A stretch of DNA of 64,000 nucleotides from Periplaneta americana (GCF_040183065.1 NC_091132.1:88683606-88747605), one strand, 5' to 3'. Positions 11,139 to 23,345 are shown, counted from the stretch's first letter. Translations and numbers: made by a program. The notes: a model not told the origin generated them from the letters alone.

Positions 11139-11245
11139 CGAGAGCTTCCATTGTCTTCAGCTGCTGTTGATGACAGGAGATGACGAGCGATGATCGGTCT
11201 GTCTCACGTAGATTCACTAAGATGACGTGATGTATCTTCTTTCTT
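11139..11245 (-). other. Possible first exon with start codon and splice donor
   Basis: On the minus strand a non-coding stretch (TCATCAACAGCAGCTGAAG) leads to ATG at 11151, four codons (M-E-A-L) and then G followed by GTAAGTTTT, a strong donor at 11138-11131. The surrounding sequence is less AT-rich than the rest of the window. A first coding exon of an unknown gene reading to the left would look like this. No downstream exon could be joined in phase 1, so this remains a weak call. Confidence 0.2.
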
Positions 11246-11714
11246 TTGTTGTACTTTTTTTCTACAGCAGCGTCCGGCGTTTGGTTTCCATTACAGATTC
11301 AACAGTCGTACCCAGATGTACTCCTCTCTGTACTTTTGCAGCATCGCCATACAAGAACAAACACTTGGGTGACGTCTCTGAATAATAATCAAGATATTAG
11401 TTTGCTAAGTGCCACTGCATCCGCGTGTCAATACCATTAGTTGCTGTCAAGGGTGGGTGCAATAAAACTGGCACGCGTTAGACGGTGTAGTGATATTTTT
11501 GGTTCCATGTTGGATGTTCGCGATTTCACAATTGTAACAATATCCTTTTTCCTTGAAAATTACGGTGATAGATGTCAATTCAACACCAATATATATGCAC
11601 CATCAATAAAAAGTGAAATTTGTAAACACACACTTCTTACAAATTTCGGCACTTCAAATAGAGTAACAGAATTTACTGGTTAAAGTACCAGTAATGAACG
11701 CAATTTGAACACAA

Positions 11715-11925
11715 TCACAGAATTTGAACAAGGCACTGTTCAGAGCTGGATTGTTGCCGTCTCGATGAGCACGTGCGTGGGTCGGACGTCGCGGACTTGC
11801 GGGGCCTCCTCCTGATCCTTGCGGCCTCTTCGACTAGCCCGCTGGTAATGAGGAGAGGGGAGCCACTCTTCCGCTCGCCAGCCTTCTTCTTCCCCGCGAG
11901 CCTGCCTCTGGCCAACTCTCAACTT
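11715..11925. other. GC-rich island, open on both strands
   Basis: About 200 bp with GC content far above the surroundings, rich in CG dinucleotides and free of stops in several frames. The minus strand gives an R/G/E-rich peptide, the plus strand a serine/leucine-rich one. It may be a coding exon, a promoter-associated island or an acquired fragment. No family was recognised. Confidence 0.3.
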
Positions 11926-12348
11926 TTAACAGTACCAGATGATGGAGGGGATCTAGCAACCCCCTCCTGGCTCCCTGTCTTACAAAAAGAAATATTTTTT
12001 CCCTCTAATTTTGCTGTGTCTACTATTACTGAAGATGTTACAGATTTACAATGCTATGTCTCCCGAGCTGCAAACAAATACCGCTCTGTCCTAATTCGTG
12101 TAACTGTTTTGATGTATTATGACTACAGTACCGGTAGCAATTTTTCTCTCGTGAAGGAAACTCATCCCAGTAGCCTCCAAAATTCAACTGGCGAATACAC
12201 TCCTGAAGTTACGAAGCTCAACCCAAGACGCGTACTCTACGTCACCCACCTCATCTGTACCTTGCTCAATGTTTTTATGCAGAAAGAGAACAGAGGTGGA
12301 TTGGCTCTATCAGTGTGTTTCGCAGTGTTCGGACGTTTCATAACGTCT

Positions 12349-12540
12349 TCCAAGCATGAAAATAGTTTTAGAAAACGTACATTTAACGATAAATTGGAAG
12401 ACGGGGAGGGGGGTTGTGTGTGTGTGTGTGCGTGCGTGTGTGTGTTTTAATGGGGAGAATGTTAGATATTTAATTTGTTCTAAGATTCTTAAGGGTATCT
12501 TACAATACAACATGCGTCATTACTTATCTAGTCACAAAGC
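12349..12540 (+). pseudogene. BED-type zinc-finger fragment split by a (TG)n expansion
   Basis: The peptide pieces RKRTFNDKLEDG and, after the TG repeat, NGENVRYLICSKILKG and YNMRHYLSSH match in order the BED-finger start of the hAT transposase at 23495 (KRKFEVGWEDAFF, YGENIKCMICSQVLQG, YNIKRHY). The first cysteine of the C-x2-C pair is Y here. The (TG)n run at 12415-12444 replaces the aromatic stretch between the two parts. This is a decayed hAT transposase N-terminus. Confidence 0.6.
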
Positions 12541-12544
12541 TATT

Positions 12545-12572
12545 ATACTATTATTATTATTATTATTATTAT

Positions 12573-12637
<65 letters not shown>
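12545..12637. repeat. (TTA)n-(TAG)n microsatellite
   Basis: Compound trinucleotide run immediately left of the CAGGGACATC element. Confidence 0.95.
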
Positions 12638-13746
12638 CAGGGACATCATTTTATTTTTACTAACATTTATAACATTAACCTGGCTATACCTTTGGATCGG
12701 CTGGGAACCGGAAACACCGTTTGCTACCCTCTTCCACGACTGAAGTTCGATGATACTGGCGTAAAATACAAACAAATCACTTTACTAGGTATAGGAGGGA
12801 AGAAAAGTAGTTCATCCATTTACGTAAACTAGGAAATATCGCGATTTTGAATTTGATCATTTTCATTAGGTTTTTGTTTAATAAAAATACAGTACAGTAT
12901 TAATAATAAGTGTTTTCACTCACGAACTGAGCTGTCCATGCGGACGTATTCATTATGCAATGTATATTATATTGTCTACAGCACATTAGCATACACTATA
13001 GAGAATGAAGTTAAATTGAAAAATAATCATAATATGGATATTTAAACACAATTTTGAAAATGACTGCCCTTAATTTCGATACAGGCTTCAGTTCTAGTGT
13101 GCATATTATCGCACTGTAGACGATTGTACCTAATTCCAATTACCAGTTTCGTCCTTCGTACTAGTAACTCATGTTGAAATAATTCTGTACCTACTCCATA
13201 AAAGAGTACCTTACGTTCTGTATATTCAATGTTCACTTCTGCCCGATCCGAAAAGATAAAATTACTCAGACACACTATCGACTGTCCGTCCAAGTGGTCA
13301 CGTCGCAGGGTCGTACAAAGGGGGGAAATCACGTGACAGTGTTTTTACTTAACGAGGCTCTTTTATTTAAGTTGTGTAATATTACGTAGACGTCAAATTC
13401 CTAACAGAAATTAATGTTCTCAGAAAACAGCTAAGACAGCCCAGCCACTAACCTTTACAGAGAGGTGAATAGAAGCTTGTGGGGGAAACCGGGATGTGAC
13501 GTAGGCAAATGGATGACAGTACCTGTGCGAAAATGATTCAATAATAAATGCTCTTTCGTCACTGGAAACGTGAACATATTTTTGAAACATACTGTTTACT
13601 ATGACCGTAAGGCTACTATGACCGTATATGCGGTCTTGGATCTGTGTGGAGGACGGTTGAACTTCATTAGTAGAAGGGGTGGGAGTGAAGTACATTAAAA
13701 ACTCAGGTGTAATAAAAATTGAAGTAAAAATAAAATGATGTCCCTG
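12638..13746 (-). mobile_element. 1.1-kb CAGGGACATC element, copy 1 (deleted Tc1/mariner-like)
   Basis: Both ends carry CAGGGACATCATTTTATTTT in inverted orientation, flanked by TA on both sides. On the minus strand an N-terminal peptide with DERAFIIESF (the start of DUF4817-type helix-turn-helix domains) occurs near 13545. A C-terminal peptide with FQHELLVRRTK and TRTEACIEIKGSHFQ lies near 13050-13190, resembling the tail of the same transposase group. The catalytic middle is missing. The copy at 19828-20910 has the same layout in the opposite direction. Confidence 0.75.
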
Positions 13747-14043
13747 TAGTATTATACACTTAAGTTACACACGTTCTAAATTAATTTATTGTGAAGAAAT
13801 ATATAAAACTATTGGTAACAGTAATAAAATTAAATCAAAGTAAATGTGTTTCCATTGTTTACTGCATAGACACTATAATTATTATTTTTTCTTTCATTTT
13901 AAGGGGTCTAAGATTCTAATGTTTTGAGAAATTTAAAAAACAAGAAAATATAAATAAAAACCACACGACAATCCAATCTCTTAAAAACGAATACGGCTTA
14001 TGGCTTATGAAGCCGTTTACAAAAGGAGAATTTGTAAATTATT

Positions 14044-14279
14044 ATTATGGAGTAATGGTTAGCATGTTTGACCGCGAAACGAGAAGACCCGGGTTCAAAT
14101 CCTGGTTGGGAATAGATATCTGGTCGAGGTTTTCTCCGGGGTTTCTCTCAATCCATTACGAGCAAATGCTGGTAACTTACGCGCTGGACCCTAGACTCAT
14201 TTCGCTGGCATTAACACCAGCTCACTAAAACGCTGGAAACCATAGCAATTGATAAAGAGTCGTAAACTAAGCATAAAAG
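14044..14279 (+). mobile_element. SINE family A
   Basis: A box (GGAGTAATGGTTAGCATG), B box (GGGTTCAAATCCTGG), body (GAGCAAATGCTGGTAACT, GGCATTAACACCAG) and the tail GATAAAGAGTCGTAAACTAAG. Nearly full length. Confidence 0.8.
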
Positions 14280-14806
14280 ATGTTGCTGAAATACTCTTTC
14301 CAGAATATTTTTTATTTGAATAAAATAAAACTGTATCCACGCACAATTCAGAGGAGAATAGGTAAGACTTCAAAATCAATTGAAACTGAAATCGAAACCA
14401 AAATCAATCAGCTTGTAGCTGACTTACCCACATTGGACGAAAGCACAGATAGAAATGACAAAATATAGCCATCTTCATACTGTTTTACCCGGAACAATGC
14501 GGAATTTTTCCTTTTTGTTCCGCGTATGATGCAAATCTCTAACCGTAAGCTAAATGTTCTGTTTTTGAACATGAAGCATGAAGATTTATAACACAAGATA
14601 GGCATATGTGATTTTCTATTGGGTTTTTGTTCATATGATACAACAGTTATTAGGTAAATTTGACAACTTCTTTCTCCATTTTGTCCTTCATGGATTTCAT
14701 GTCCTTTAAATGAAACTTCAGTATCAAAAGATTTTAAGATTAGCTAAGTCACTTTGTATTGTTGATCTGATGATCACTTCAATATAGGCGATAAGTATTT
14801 ATTCAT

Positions 14807-15560
14807 TCATTTATTTATTTATTTATTTATTTATTCTGGTGTAGTTAAGGCCATCAGGCTTTCTCTTCCACACCACCAGAAATACAAATACAATAATAGA
14901 AATAAAAAGAAAAATCACACCATAAATAAAGTAAAGCCGCACAAAAATATACACAGGTTGCAGTCACACAAACTTTAGATGAGTGATGAAGTATCGTAAT
15001 TAATTATATCCTAACCAATTAACGAACATAAACAAGAAACTTGCAATATTAATCTAGAATAAAAACACAAATCAACACTTCTAGCAATACCTACAAACCA
15101 TTCAATAAGACAAAATTTTCCAATTTAATTTTGAATTGTGATAAAGTCCGGAAGTCCATGACGTCATTAGGTAACGAATTGCAGAGGCGAGGTATTTCTA
15201 CAGTATAGGAGGATGAGTATGAAGGTGTTCTGTGACGAGAAATAGAAAGACGTGCTTGATGTCGGTTTCGAAGAGTTGTAAGAAATTTAAAGCGCAATAG
15301 CAGATAATTCGGAGTAGAAATACCCTATGCATGATTCTAAATAGAAGAGACAGGAAATGTATTGTTCTTCATTCCTTCAAACTCACCCATAAAGTAACTG
15401 GAGGGAAGGTGTTATATGGTCAAATTTACGAGTATTGCAGATGAATCGTCTGCACACATTACGAACATGCTGTAGTCTCTCAGCTAAGAGTGAACTTACA
15501 TTAGTTAGTAAGGATCGCAATAATCAAAATGGGGCATTATAAGCGTCTGAATAAGATTCT
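14807..15560 (-). mobile_element. LINE 3' end (I/R1-like) with (AAATA)n tail
   Basis: On the minus strand, coding remnant (15091-15545), then a 3' untranslated region and the hairpin module CTGGTGGTGTGG...ACTACACCAG (14838-14878), ending in an (AAATA)-type tail at 14807-14836. The 41216-41460 copy shares the same 3' untranslated region and tail. Confidence 0.75.
15091..15545 (-). pseudogene. LINE reverse transcriptase C-terminal remnant
   Basis: Upstream part: RLQHVRNVCRRFICNTRKFDHI, a block found just after the polymerase domain of I/R1-group LINE proteins. Downstream part: SSSYTVEIPRLCNSLPNDV, then FKIKLENFVLLNGL before a stop. The two lie in different frames, so at least one frameshift separates them, and a stop follows VSLKE near 15365. 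No catalytic residues are included. The copy is 5' truncated and dead. Confidence 0.65.
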
Positions 15561-15613
15561 TTTTTTAGAGTAAGTGGTAGAAATTATTTCATATGGAACA
15601 AAGAGTGAAGTAG

Positions 15614-15616
<3 letters not shown>

Positions 15617-15658
<42 letters not shown>
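15617..15658. repeat. (TA)n followed by T-run
   Basis: ATATAT repeat of about 28 bp continuing into a T-tract. Confidence 0.95.
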
Positions 15659-17910
15659 ACAATTAGAGATCTTTATGGTTTCTGATTTGTTTTGTGGAGA
15701 AGGAAATGAATAGTTTAAAGCAAAATTGAGTAGTAGGTCTATAACAATACCGCAAGATAGCTGTACACTATTATACTAATTGTTGCAGCAACAATGGACA
15801 ATATTTTCAATTAATTTTTAAGTATATTTCTATGAATATATTCACACAAAGTATCTTTTTAACTATTGTGAACAATAAATGAAAGGATGAGCGAAACAGC
15901 TCTTCAATTGAAGACCTGAAAATGATAAGTGCATAAAGTCTAAGTCGTTTTGAGATAATCGAGAAAAACTATTTTCATCATTTTCTTTCGTCATTCAGTA
16001 AATGTCTTAATAGTCATTGAAAAACGTCGGATATTTTTTTAATGTTTTATACCATTAAAGTAAATATCAACTGAATCTCCAATGAATTTTTAATAAAAAG
16101 TGACAATGGAGTTATCCAGTTATCACTCTCAATCAAAATTCTGAATTTATTTCGATACAAAATGACAAAAATGTGAACTTAAAATACTATCTACCTTAAT
16201 AACTTTACTTAAAATGTGTTTAGCATAAAGAAAATAATAATTTCATGCAATTATAGTAAAAATTAACTAAGTCCCTTTGTATTATTTTTTAACAAATATA
16301 AGCAATAAACGTATCCAGTTCTCACTCTCAAAGAAAGTACTCAAATTATTTCAAGACAACATGTGTACATAAATATAATTAATACTAGAAAATCTTGTAG
16401 GCCTCTTATTTTATCAGTAAGTAATACCTTTTGGTATTTCCTTAGGAACTCTAATTGTTGCACTCTCTCGAACCAGTACTGAAGAGAATCACGCATATAA
16501 ATATCTACACCACACCGCCATTAAATATATGAAAAACAACCAACCCCACTTGATTAATAACTATGAAAAATATTTGATTTTTAATACCAATATTATCTTA
16601 CGTAAGTTTTATACTTTTCAGTAACATATACTGTGTAGCCGCCACTCAGTAAATTATAGAAATCAAGATCTAATTAAGATATTCTCTACATCTACTTATA
16701 TAACCCCAAAACGTTTCACTTTCATATCATCAATATAGCATTAATATGTATAATTAATGAAAAAAATCACAGCATGGCATTAACTATAATATTTCATTTC
16801 TAATGGTAGTAATGTCATCAAACCACCTCAAGTTTTGTAGCTTTTAATATCCAGTACACAGCTGTACTCAGAAAATTACACACCACAGAATCAGACCTGT
16901 AAATTACTTCAGTAAGTCTTGAAGTTTTTAATAACCAATTTAATTTGAGCTCTAAATATGTCAGGATTCTTACAGATCATGGCCTTCGTGTAATATTGTT
17001 TACTGTAGTGTGTGTTGTGTTTTATTCTAAAATGAAATTATGTTGAAAAATTGACATTTCACTGAAAACTACTATTTTTCTGAAAAACTTTGGGTTCTAA
17101 GCTTCAAAATGAGGGGTCATTTATTAAAATCCGTCCAGCCGTTTTCCCTTAATTGCCATTACCAGTTCAAATTATATATATATAAATTCATCAAAATATT
17201 AATATCTGTTGTCACGAAACATATCATTTTCATATGCTAGCATCTTCACTTTGAGTCCAAATCTGTGTCTTTTCTTCACTATCCTCACCTACTTCACGAA
17301 TATGATCATACCACTGCTTATACATTGGAGGAATTAACTTCTCAAGCTTCAAAATATCATCCAGTCCTTTTCTGGCTTATTGGCAATGGTGAATCGTACA
17401 GATTTCCAGTTAAATCCAAATTAATTTCATCCATATGCACTCCTTTCTTCATAGCAACAAAAGTATCAGATACAAGCATGTTACGCTGAGAGTGAGAATA
17501 GGATAAGTCTGATCTTTGTACACTTCTTCTTCTCAACAAAAGTGAAAATCTAAAAAATTATATAATATACAGAGCCATCTTGTTCTCTTTATATGAAATA
17601 TTTCACTACCATTTCACACCAATAGATGGAGTAAGAGCTATAGTTGCGTTTCGCATTAAAATCTAAATTTCATAAAAAATGGTCTTTAACCACTTATCAT
17701 TCTCAGGTTTTCAATTGATGTAATAAAAGTTTTTCACATATAGGCCTATTTCAATTATGATGAAGATTGCAGTGTTTTTATTATAAAACAGTACCAATAC
17801 TCTGGTTGGTATGGCTTTACAAACGAAAGTAGATGTGCGTTTCCTACGTGTAACTGAAGAAGAGCTGTGGAAGTTTCGTATCGTGTGCTCGCAGCATATG
17901 TTTATCATCT
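15659..17910. other. No recognisable feature
   Basis: More than 2 kb of very AT-rich sequence without a domain, SINE or clear inverted repeat that I can see. Two loosely similar passages (GTTATCCAGTTATCACTCTCAATC near 16112; GTATCCAGTTCTCACTCTCAAAG near 16310) suggest an old local duplication. Confidence 0.35.
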
Positions 17911-18079
17911 TTGTTGTGTCACAGCGTCACATTTGCAAATTGGCGGCTCGTGTGGATAAGTAATTTTCTATGTTACAATTTGCGAAGTGCAGTTCTGCAG
18001 TTTCTGTACAGCGAGCTTCCTGACAGTAATTCAAGAATTGATCCCCTATCGAACGACAACATTCGTCGATGGTATAGAC

Positions 18080-19300
18080 AAGCGTTTCTCAAACTTTTTT
18101 GGAGTGGGGACAACTTTTTTATGTCAGAACAGTTGCGCGGACCACCTTACTCTTGTTCCCTTCGAAAGCAAATTTATCATTTTTGTAGAATATTTTAATA
18201 CCAGTATACTTATATTTTAAAATAGAATTAATTAATTATAATACTTTTGTAATTATATTTCTTGTAGCCAATCACAAGTAATTTATAACAAATTCTGTGC
18301 ATTGTTCAATCATCGCTTGCCTGTTAGCAGTTAGTTGTTTGAAATCCTTCTTATGTGGTACACGCTAGTAGTTGTCCATGTCTCAGTTAAATAGTGCCCA
18401 TAATAAATAATGGAAAACTGGCTTCGATCCGGATCTTCGAAAAGAAAGAAACATGATGATACACTTCATTTAAGCAGTGCTAATAGTTCAGAAGCTGTGT
18501 GTGAAGAAATATATTAATTATAGTGACATTAAAGAAATATCTAGTCCTACTAGTAGCTATTCAAAGAAAAAAATACTTCCGTAAATATGACAAGAGTTAT
18601 TTGGATTTGCTTGGCGTGGCAATGAGAGTGAACTAAAACCTCGGTGCGTTGTTTGTTACGAAGTGCTTTCAAACGAGTGTATGAAAGCCGCGAAATTGAA
18701 ACGACACTTAGAGACGAAACACGCAAGTGTAAAAAGTAAACCTGTCGGATTTTAAAATAGGCGGAGTCTAAAATTTTTTATATCGTCATCTGGAAAAACA
18801 AATAAAAAAATTAATGCAGAAACATGCCCGATTTTCAACAAGTAAAGATGCAATTTGGCACGTTCTGTTTTTGGTGTACGACGTATAGTACGTGCCCATT
18901 TCAATGTGCAGACTGGGTGTCGGCAAAACTATTAAGAAAGTCATCAATACCGGTACATGAAAAGGTTCGGTACTTTGGTCCTCTGTTATGAATTCAGGTG
19001 GGTGGGTTACAGGCTCAGCACCAGATATGCAGGGATAAGATGGCGAGAAACGCCACGTTCATAGTGCTTTAAATCCCTCTTTTGTTCTTGAGAGTAGAGT
19101 GGGAAATGGGTAGACGGGTAGGGTAAGAAATTTCATAAAATATTAGTACCGGAAGAAAAAGTGAAAGGCGATTGCCTTGTGTAATTTCCAAAAGTCTGAG
19201 ATTTTCAGCTATAGTGTGATACACAATTCGTTTTGAAGGACCACAAGGACAGAACTCGAGGACCACAGGTGGCCCGCGGACCATAGTTTGAGAAACGCTG
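18080..19300 (+). mobile_element. hAT element, 1221 bp, ZBED-like, 8-bp target duplication
   Basis: The ends AAGCGTTTCTCAAAC and GTTTGAGAAACGCTG are inverted, and GTATAGAC is duplicated at 18072-18079 and 19301-19308. This is the 8-bp duplication expected for hAT. The interior holds only the BED-finger start of the transposase (18410-18755), so it is an internally deleted, non-autonomous copy. Confidence 0.85.
18410..18755 (+). pseudogene. ZBED5/SCAND3-like hAT transposase N-terminus, broken
   Basis: ATG at 18410 opens MENWLRSGSSKRKKHDD. A stop (TAA) interrupts after EEIYI-like residues, then in a shifted frame FAWRGNESELKPRCVVCYEV and KRHLETKHASVKSKP give a complete BED finger (C-x2-C ... 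H-x4-H). BED fingers bind the element's DNA ends. The remaining ~500 residues, including the catalytic DDE region and dimerisation domain, are missing. The family is recognised with good confidence from the W-R-G-N-E...PRCVVCYEVLSN pattern. Confidence 0.75.
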
Positions 19301-19827
19301 GTATAGACAATTTGAAACGACTGGATGCATCTGTAAAGGGAAGAGTTCAGGAAATCACGAGTGCCCAACGAAAGAGTCGAGAATGTCAGAGAACCTTTAG
19401 TAAGCAGTCCATGGTCTTCCAATCTCACACCATGTGATTCCTTTCTGTGGGAGTTATGTGAAGGACCATGCTTACCTGCCACCACTACCTGCCGACCTGC
19501 CAGAGTTGAGAAGAAGAATTGTTGCTGCTGTTGAATCTTATCACTCCAGACATGCTAACTATTGGCTGGATTTCTGCTGTGTGATAAATAGTGTCCACAT
19601 TGAACACTTATATGGTATGGTATGAAAACTGGTAGAGTCGCTCTTTATTCCAATATAAGGTTTGTTCTCATAGGCTATATTGCAAGAAAGAGAAATTAAA
19701 CAACTTTGAAATCCTGATAATCATTTAGGGACAAACTCTATTTAAATTCGTGTTCAGTAAATTTCTATCAAGGGAAAACCATCAATTTACCTTAATGAAA
19801 TGTCAGTCATTAAGCTAATAAGTAATG

Positions 19828-20910
19828 CAGGGACATCATTTTATTTTTACTTCAATTTTTATTGTACCTGAGTTTTTCAATGTACTTCACTCCCACTCCT
19901 TCTACTAATGAAGTTCCAACTGTCCTCCTCGCAGAACCAAGGCCGCATATAGTAAGCAGTACTGAGTTAGTGAGTATAGTGCGTTCCAGAAAAATGTTCG
20001 CGTTTTCCTGTGACGAAAGAGCTTTCAATATTGAATCATATTTTCGCACAGGTACTGTCGTCCGCTTGTCTACGTTGCATCCCGATTTCCCCCACCTGCT
20101 TCTGCTCGCCCCTCTGTAAAGGCTAATAATATTATACAACTATTACGTACGTAATATTATACAACCATTTAAAATAACTTAAACAAGAGGGCCTCGTTAA
20201 GTAATTAATTGTCACGTGATTTCCACCCTTTCTACGATCCTGCGACATAACCACTTGGACGGACAGTAGATAGCATGTTTGAGCAATTTTATCTGTGCGG
20301 GTCGGGCAAAAATGAAGACTGAATTTACAGTACGTAAGACACTCTTTTATAGAGTAGGTACAGAATTTATTTCAACATGAGTTACTAGTGCGAATGACGA
20401 AGCTGGTAATTGGAATTAGATGCAATAGTCTATAGTGCGATAATATTCACAAAAGAACTGAAGCCTGTATCGAAATGAACGGTCACCATGTTCAAAAATG
20501 TGTTTAAATATCCATATTATGATTATTTTTCAATTTAACTTCATTCTCTATATTATACGCTAATATGCTGCAGACAGTATAATATACACTGCATAATGAA
20601 ACGTTCGCATGGATAACTCAGTTCGTGAGTAAAACACTTATTGTTAATACTGTACTGTATTTTGATTAAAGAAAAACCTAATGAAAATGATCAAACTCAA
20701 AATTGCGACATTTCCTAGTTTACGTAAATGGGTGAACTACTTTTCTTACACCCTATACCCAGTAAAGTGATTTGTTTGTATTTTACGCTAGTATCATTGA
20801 ACTCCAGTCGTGGAAGGGGGGCAAACGTTATTTCCGGTTCTCAAACATTAATCCAAAGGTATAGCCAGGTTAATATTAAAAATGTTAGTAAAAATAAAAT
20901 GATGTCCCTG
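19828..20910 (+). mobile_element. 1.1-kb CAGGGACATC element, copy 2
   Basis: Same termini and layout as 12638-13746 but inverted. The plus strand carries FSCDERAFNIESYFRTG near 20010 (helix-turn-helix start) and the C-terminal peptide with RTEACIEMNG near 20460. The middle is missing. TA follows the right end; the left flank is TG, so the duplication is imperfect. The two copies appear to derive from the same deleted founder. Confidence 0.75.
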
Positions 20911-21555
20911 TATAAGAATATACCCCAATATGGAAAATAAATAAAAGTTAAGTCTCTTGATCTGTTGATTCACTGTAGTGTCAACAGTTCAAAGTTGATA
21001 CATGTATTCCTACATCTTACTGAAATCTAGCAACCCTATTTTCATTGGAGGAGATAATGAGGGTTTTCTGTGTCTGAATGCCTATTTTTTTTAAGTTAAT
21101 ACTTAACCACATTAACATACTATTGTCGCAATCCCCCACTGAGCTCTGGTAACTGACAGATGAGAGTGCCTCTCCCTTCTTCTTCCTCTTCGAACAGGTC
21201 ACTTTGTGTGTTGAGAGTTTTATACAATAATCACGATGTGCTGTTTGGAGACCACAGTCATCTCCTATTCAGACAAAACAATTTTTATGTTATCCATAAT
21301 GAAGCCAAGATTGTTTTGCGCCGAACTTTACAAAGCGGAGCCGAAGGTGCGTTGGCAGTTACTTCAATTAACCCGCACGCTGCATTCTAGGAAATAAGGA
21401 AGTAGGCAGATAGGAAAAGCAACAACAACAAAACACCGACACTCGTAACAGTATTAATTTGGAGAATCAAGTTACATGCGCAATTTGCACTGTTCATTCA
21501 TTAGAAACCAGGATTGCCATACCCTGTCGTACGCATACGATTATTTTTACTAATT
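20911..21555. other. No recognisable feature
   Basis: Moderately AT-rich sequence with short open frames on both strands (e.g. 21160-21390 plus) but no recognised domain. Confidence 0.35.
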
Positions 21556-23345
21556 ATACGAAGTATGAACTTCATTCATTCATAGTGTTCTGCCCAGGGG
21601 CAGGTCTTACGCTGCAAATCCAGCAGTCTCCAATCTTTCCTATTTTTCGCCTTCCTCTTAGTGTCCACATATGATCCATGTTAGTACTGCTTATGATTAG
21701 GTTTTCTCCGGAGCAGTTATTTGCGCGCTTTCAATCGGAGACATCCGGTTACCTCCGATTGATGCCGCGCAGATTGATGTGCTGTGGTGCAGACATAGAC
21801 TTTCCGCTGAGCATTCCTTTAATCGAGTCCGCTGACGTCCGGGTATCTTTTAAAATAAGTTGTAATTTGTTGTTGTTTATTCTCTCTTTTATGTTAATCT
21901 CTCTCTCTCTCTTTCTTCGGTTCCTTTTTTTTTGTTTTGCTTGAAGTGCTACGTTAGCTGACAGTTTTTTTCTAGTTTTGAAATTCATAGTATATCTGGA
22001 AAGGCGTATTAGTTTTATGTCATTGATCAAATTAATAACATTCAATCTAACTGCAAAACTAACGCAAAAGTAAAGCTTTTCAGTAGCTAATGTAAACATT
22101 TATACTGTAATTCTCCTAGAAACTCTCGTTTAATCGCAGTGTTTGTCAATTATTATTCTAATCGGTTTAGTTTAACATAAAATATATTAAGGGAGCTTCA
22201 GAATGGAACAAAAGAAATGTGGGCTATCAATGGGTTAAAGTTTACTGTCCAACATAATTTATTCAGATTCTTCACCGGACAGGATTGTGATTATTGTGTT
22301 AAAGGGTGTCAGTATTTGAACTGCCTCTTCTAAAACGCGCCACTCTTTGTCTGTAATAAAAATATAAGCGGTTATCAACTTAAGGATAATTGTAATTATA
22401 TTATTACCACATGTTTCTTTAGTTTCATTCAGAAACTCAATATTTTAATCCAAACACTAAAATATAACTCAAGTTGTCTAAACAGCAAAATATAACTCAA
22501 GTCGTCTTTTAAATATTTCATATGTTTTTTATTGCCTCCAAAATTACGTTTTAAAGAAATTTCAAGACTTTTTCCTATACCGTGGGCCTTTGGGAACAAT
22601 AGCACTAAAACAATTTAAAAATAAATCGTATCAAATGTTTTGCGTAATTGTTTTCATCAAGTTCGCGATTGTGCGATCGCTTCAAATGGTCTAACAAATT
22701 CGAAGTTCCACCACACTTAGAGTAAATTCACCCACAAAGTTTATAGCATGCGACTTTATTATTACCTTCAACTAAATTAAAGAATTTCCATGCGACGGAT
22801 ATCCGATTTTGTGCCATTTTATTCCACTCACAACTACCGTCAGTCCGTACGCGCTAGTCGTCCTTGAGCTAACTGTCGCTTCGCTCTGAACACCGCATCC
22901 CTCTGTATGCCCCTTGTTCCACCTACGGTAGTACCGGAGATCACCGGTGGAGAGCTTTATTCGTAATCTCCGATTCCTCCGCGATAGTAGTCACTCCGAA
23001 GAGCAGCACTGATCCATGTACTTTAATGTTGTTTATCATCTGACATTTTCTTCTGTCCGAACTTTTCTTCCGTTCACCATTCCTTCCAGTGCATCATTCA
23101 GTAGGCAGTTTCTTCTCTGCAAGTGGCTCAGTCAATTTCTTTTTGCCTTCCCGATCAGTTTCAACATCTTTCTTTCTTCACCCACTCTTTCTAGCACAGC
23201 TTCATTTCTTATTCTCTGTGTTCATTTCACAAGCTCCATTTTTCAATATATCCACATTTCAAACGGTTCCAGTCGTTTCTCTTCACTTTGTTGCAATGTC
23301 GATGTTTCTGCCCCATACAATGCCACACTCTAAGCAGTGGCGAAA
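21556..23345 (-). pseudogene. RTE-like LINE C-terminal remnant split by a hAT element
   Basis: Read on the minus strand, 23345-23013 gives degraded pieces of a protein tail whose better copy is at 42285-42900: an R-I-R-N-E-A-V-L-E-R-V-like block, a G-H-W-L-R-R-N-like block and an A-L-E-G-M-V-N-G block. It continues after the insertion at 21682-21556 with a K-R-K-A-x-N-R-K-x-W-like stretch, GRTL-like residues and an ATGAATGAATGAA tail. TCCATGTA/TCCATGTT on either side of 21683-23012 marks where the hAT element landed. Many stops and frameshifts; no function remains. Confidence 0.65.
21683..23012 (-). mobile_element. BED-finger hAT element, 1.33 kb, copy 1 (inverted)
   Basis: Reverse complement of the element at 24837-26162, with AGTACTGCTTATG at its left and GAGCAGCACTGA at its right edge. 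It is flanked by TCCATGTT (21675-21682) and TCCATGTA (23013-23020), a 7/8 match to an 8-bp duplication. The BED-finger region is recognisable on the minus strand around 22650-22815 but with small changes. Non-autonomous. Confidence 0.85.

Larger units (their letters stand above)
17911..19625 (+). pseudogene. DUF4817-type (mariner-like) transposase remnant, split by a hAT insertion
   Basis: Left piece (to 18079): AVLQFLYSELPDSNSRIDPL then NDNIRRWYRQ, the helix-turn-helix with the I-R-R-W-Y motif of the DUF4817 group. Right piece (from 19301): FETTGCICKGKSSG continues the linker. Then, after a large internal deletion and frameshifts, YVKDHAYLPPLPADLPELR and VIAAVES-like and HIEHL tail motifs typical of the C-terminus follow. 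The 1.2 kb between is a separate hAT element with its own duplication. The catalytic aspartates are absent. Confidence 0.7.

Noticed and set aside
11773-12450. 225-codon host protein on the plus strand
   Set aside because: The frame crosses the GC-rich island, a BED-finger remnant and a (TG)n repeat; it is not a coherent domain protein.
12356-12832. 158-codon protein
   Set aside because: Runs through (TTA)n/(TAG)n and into the end of the CAGGGACATC element; only its first part is a transposase remnant.
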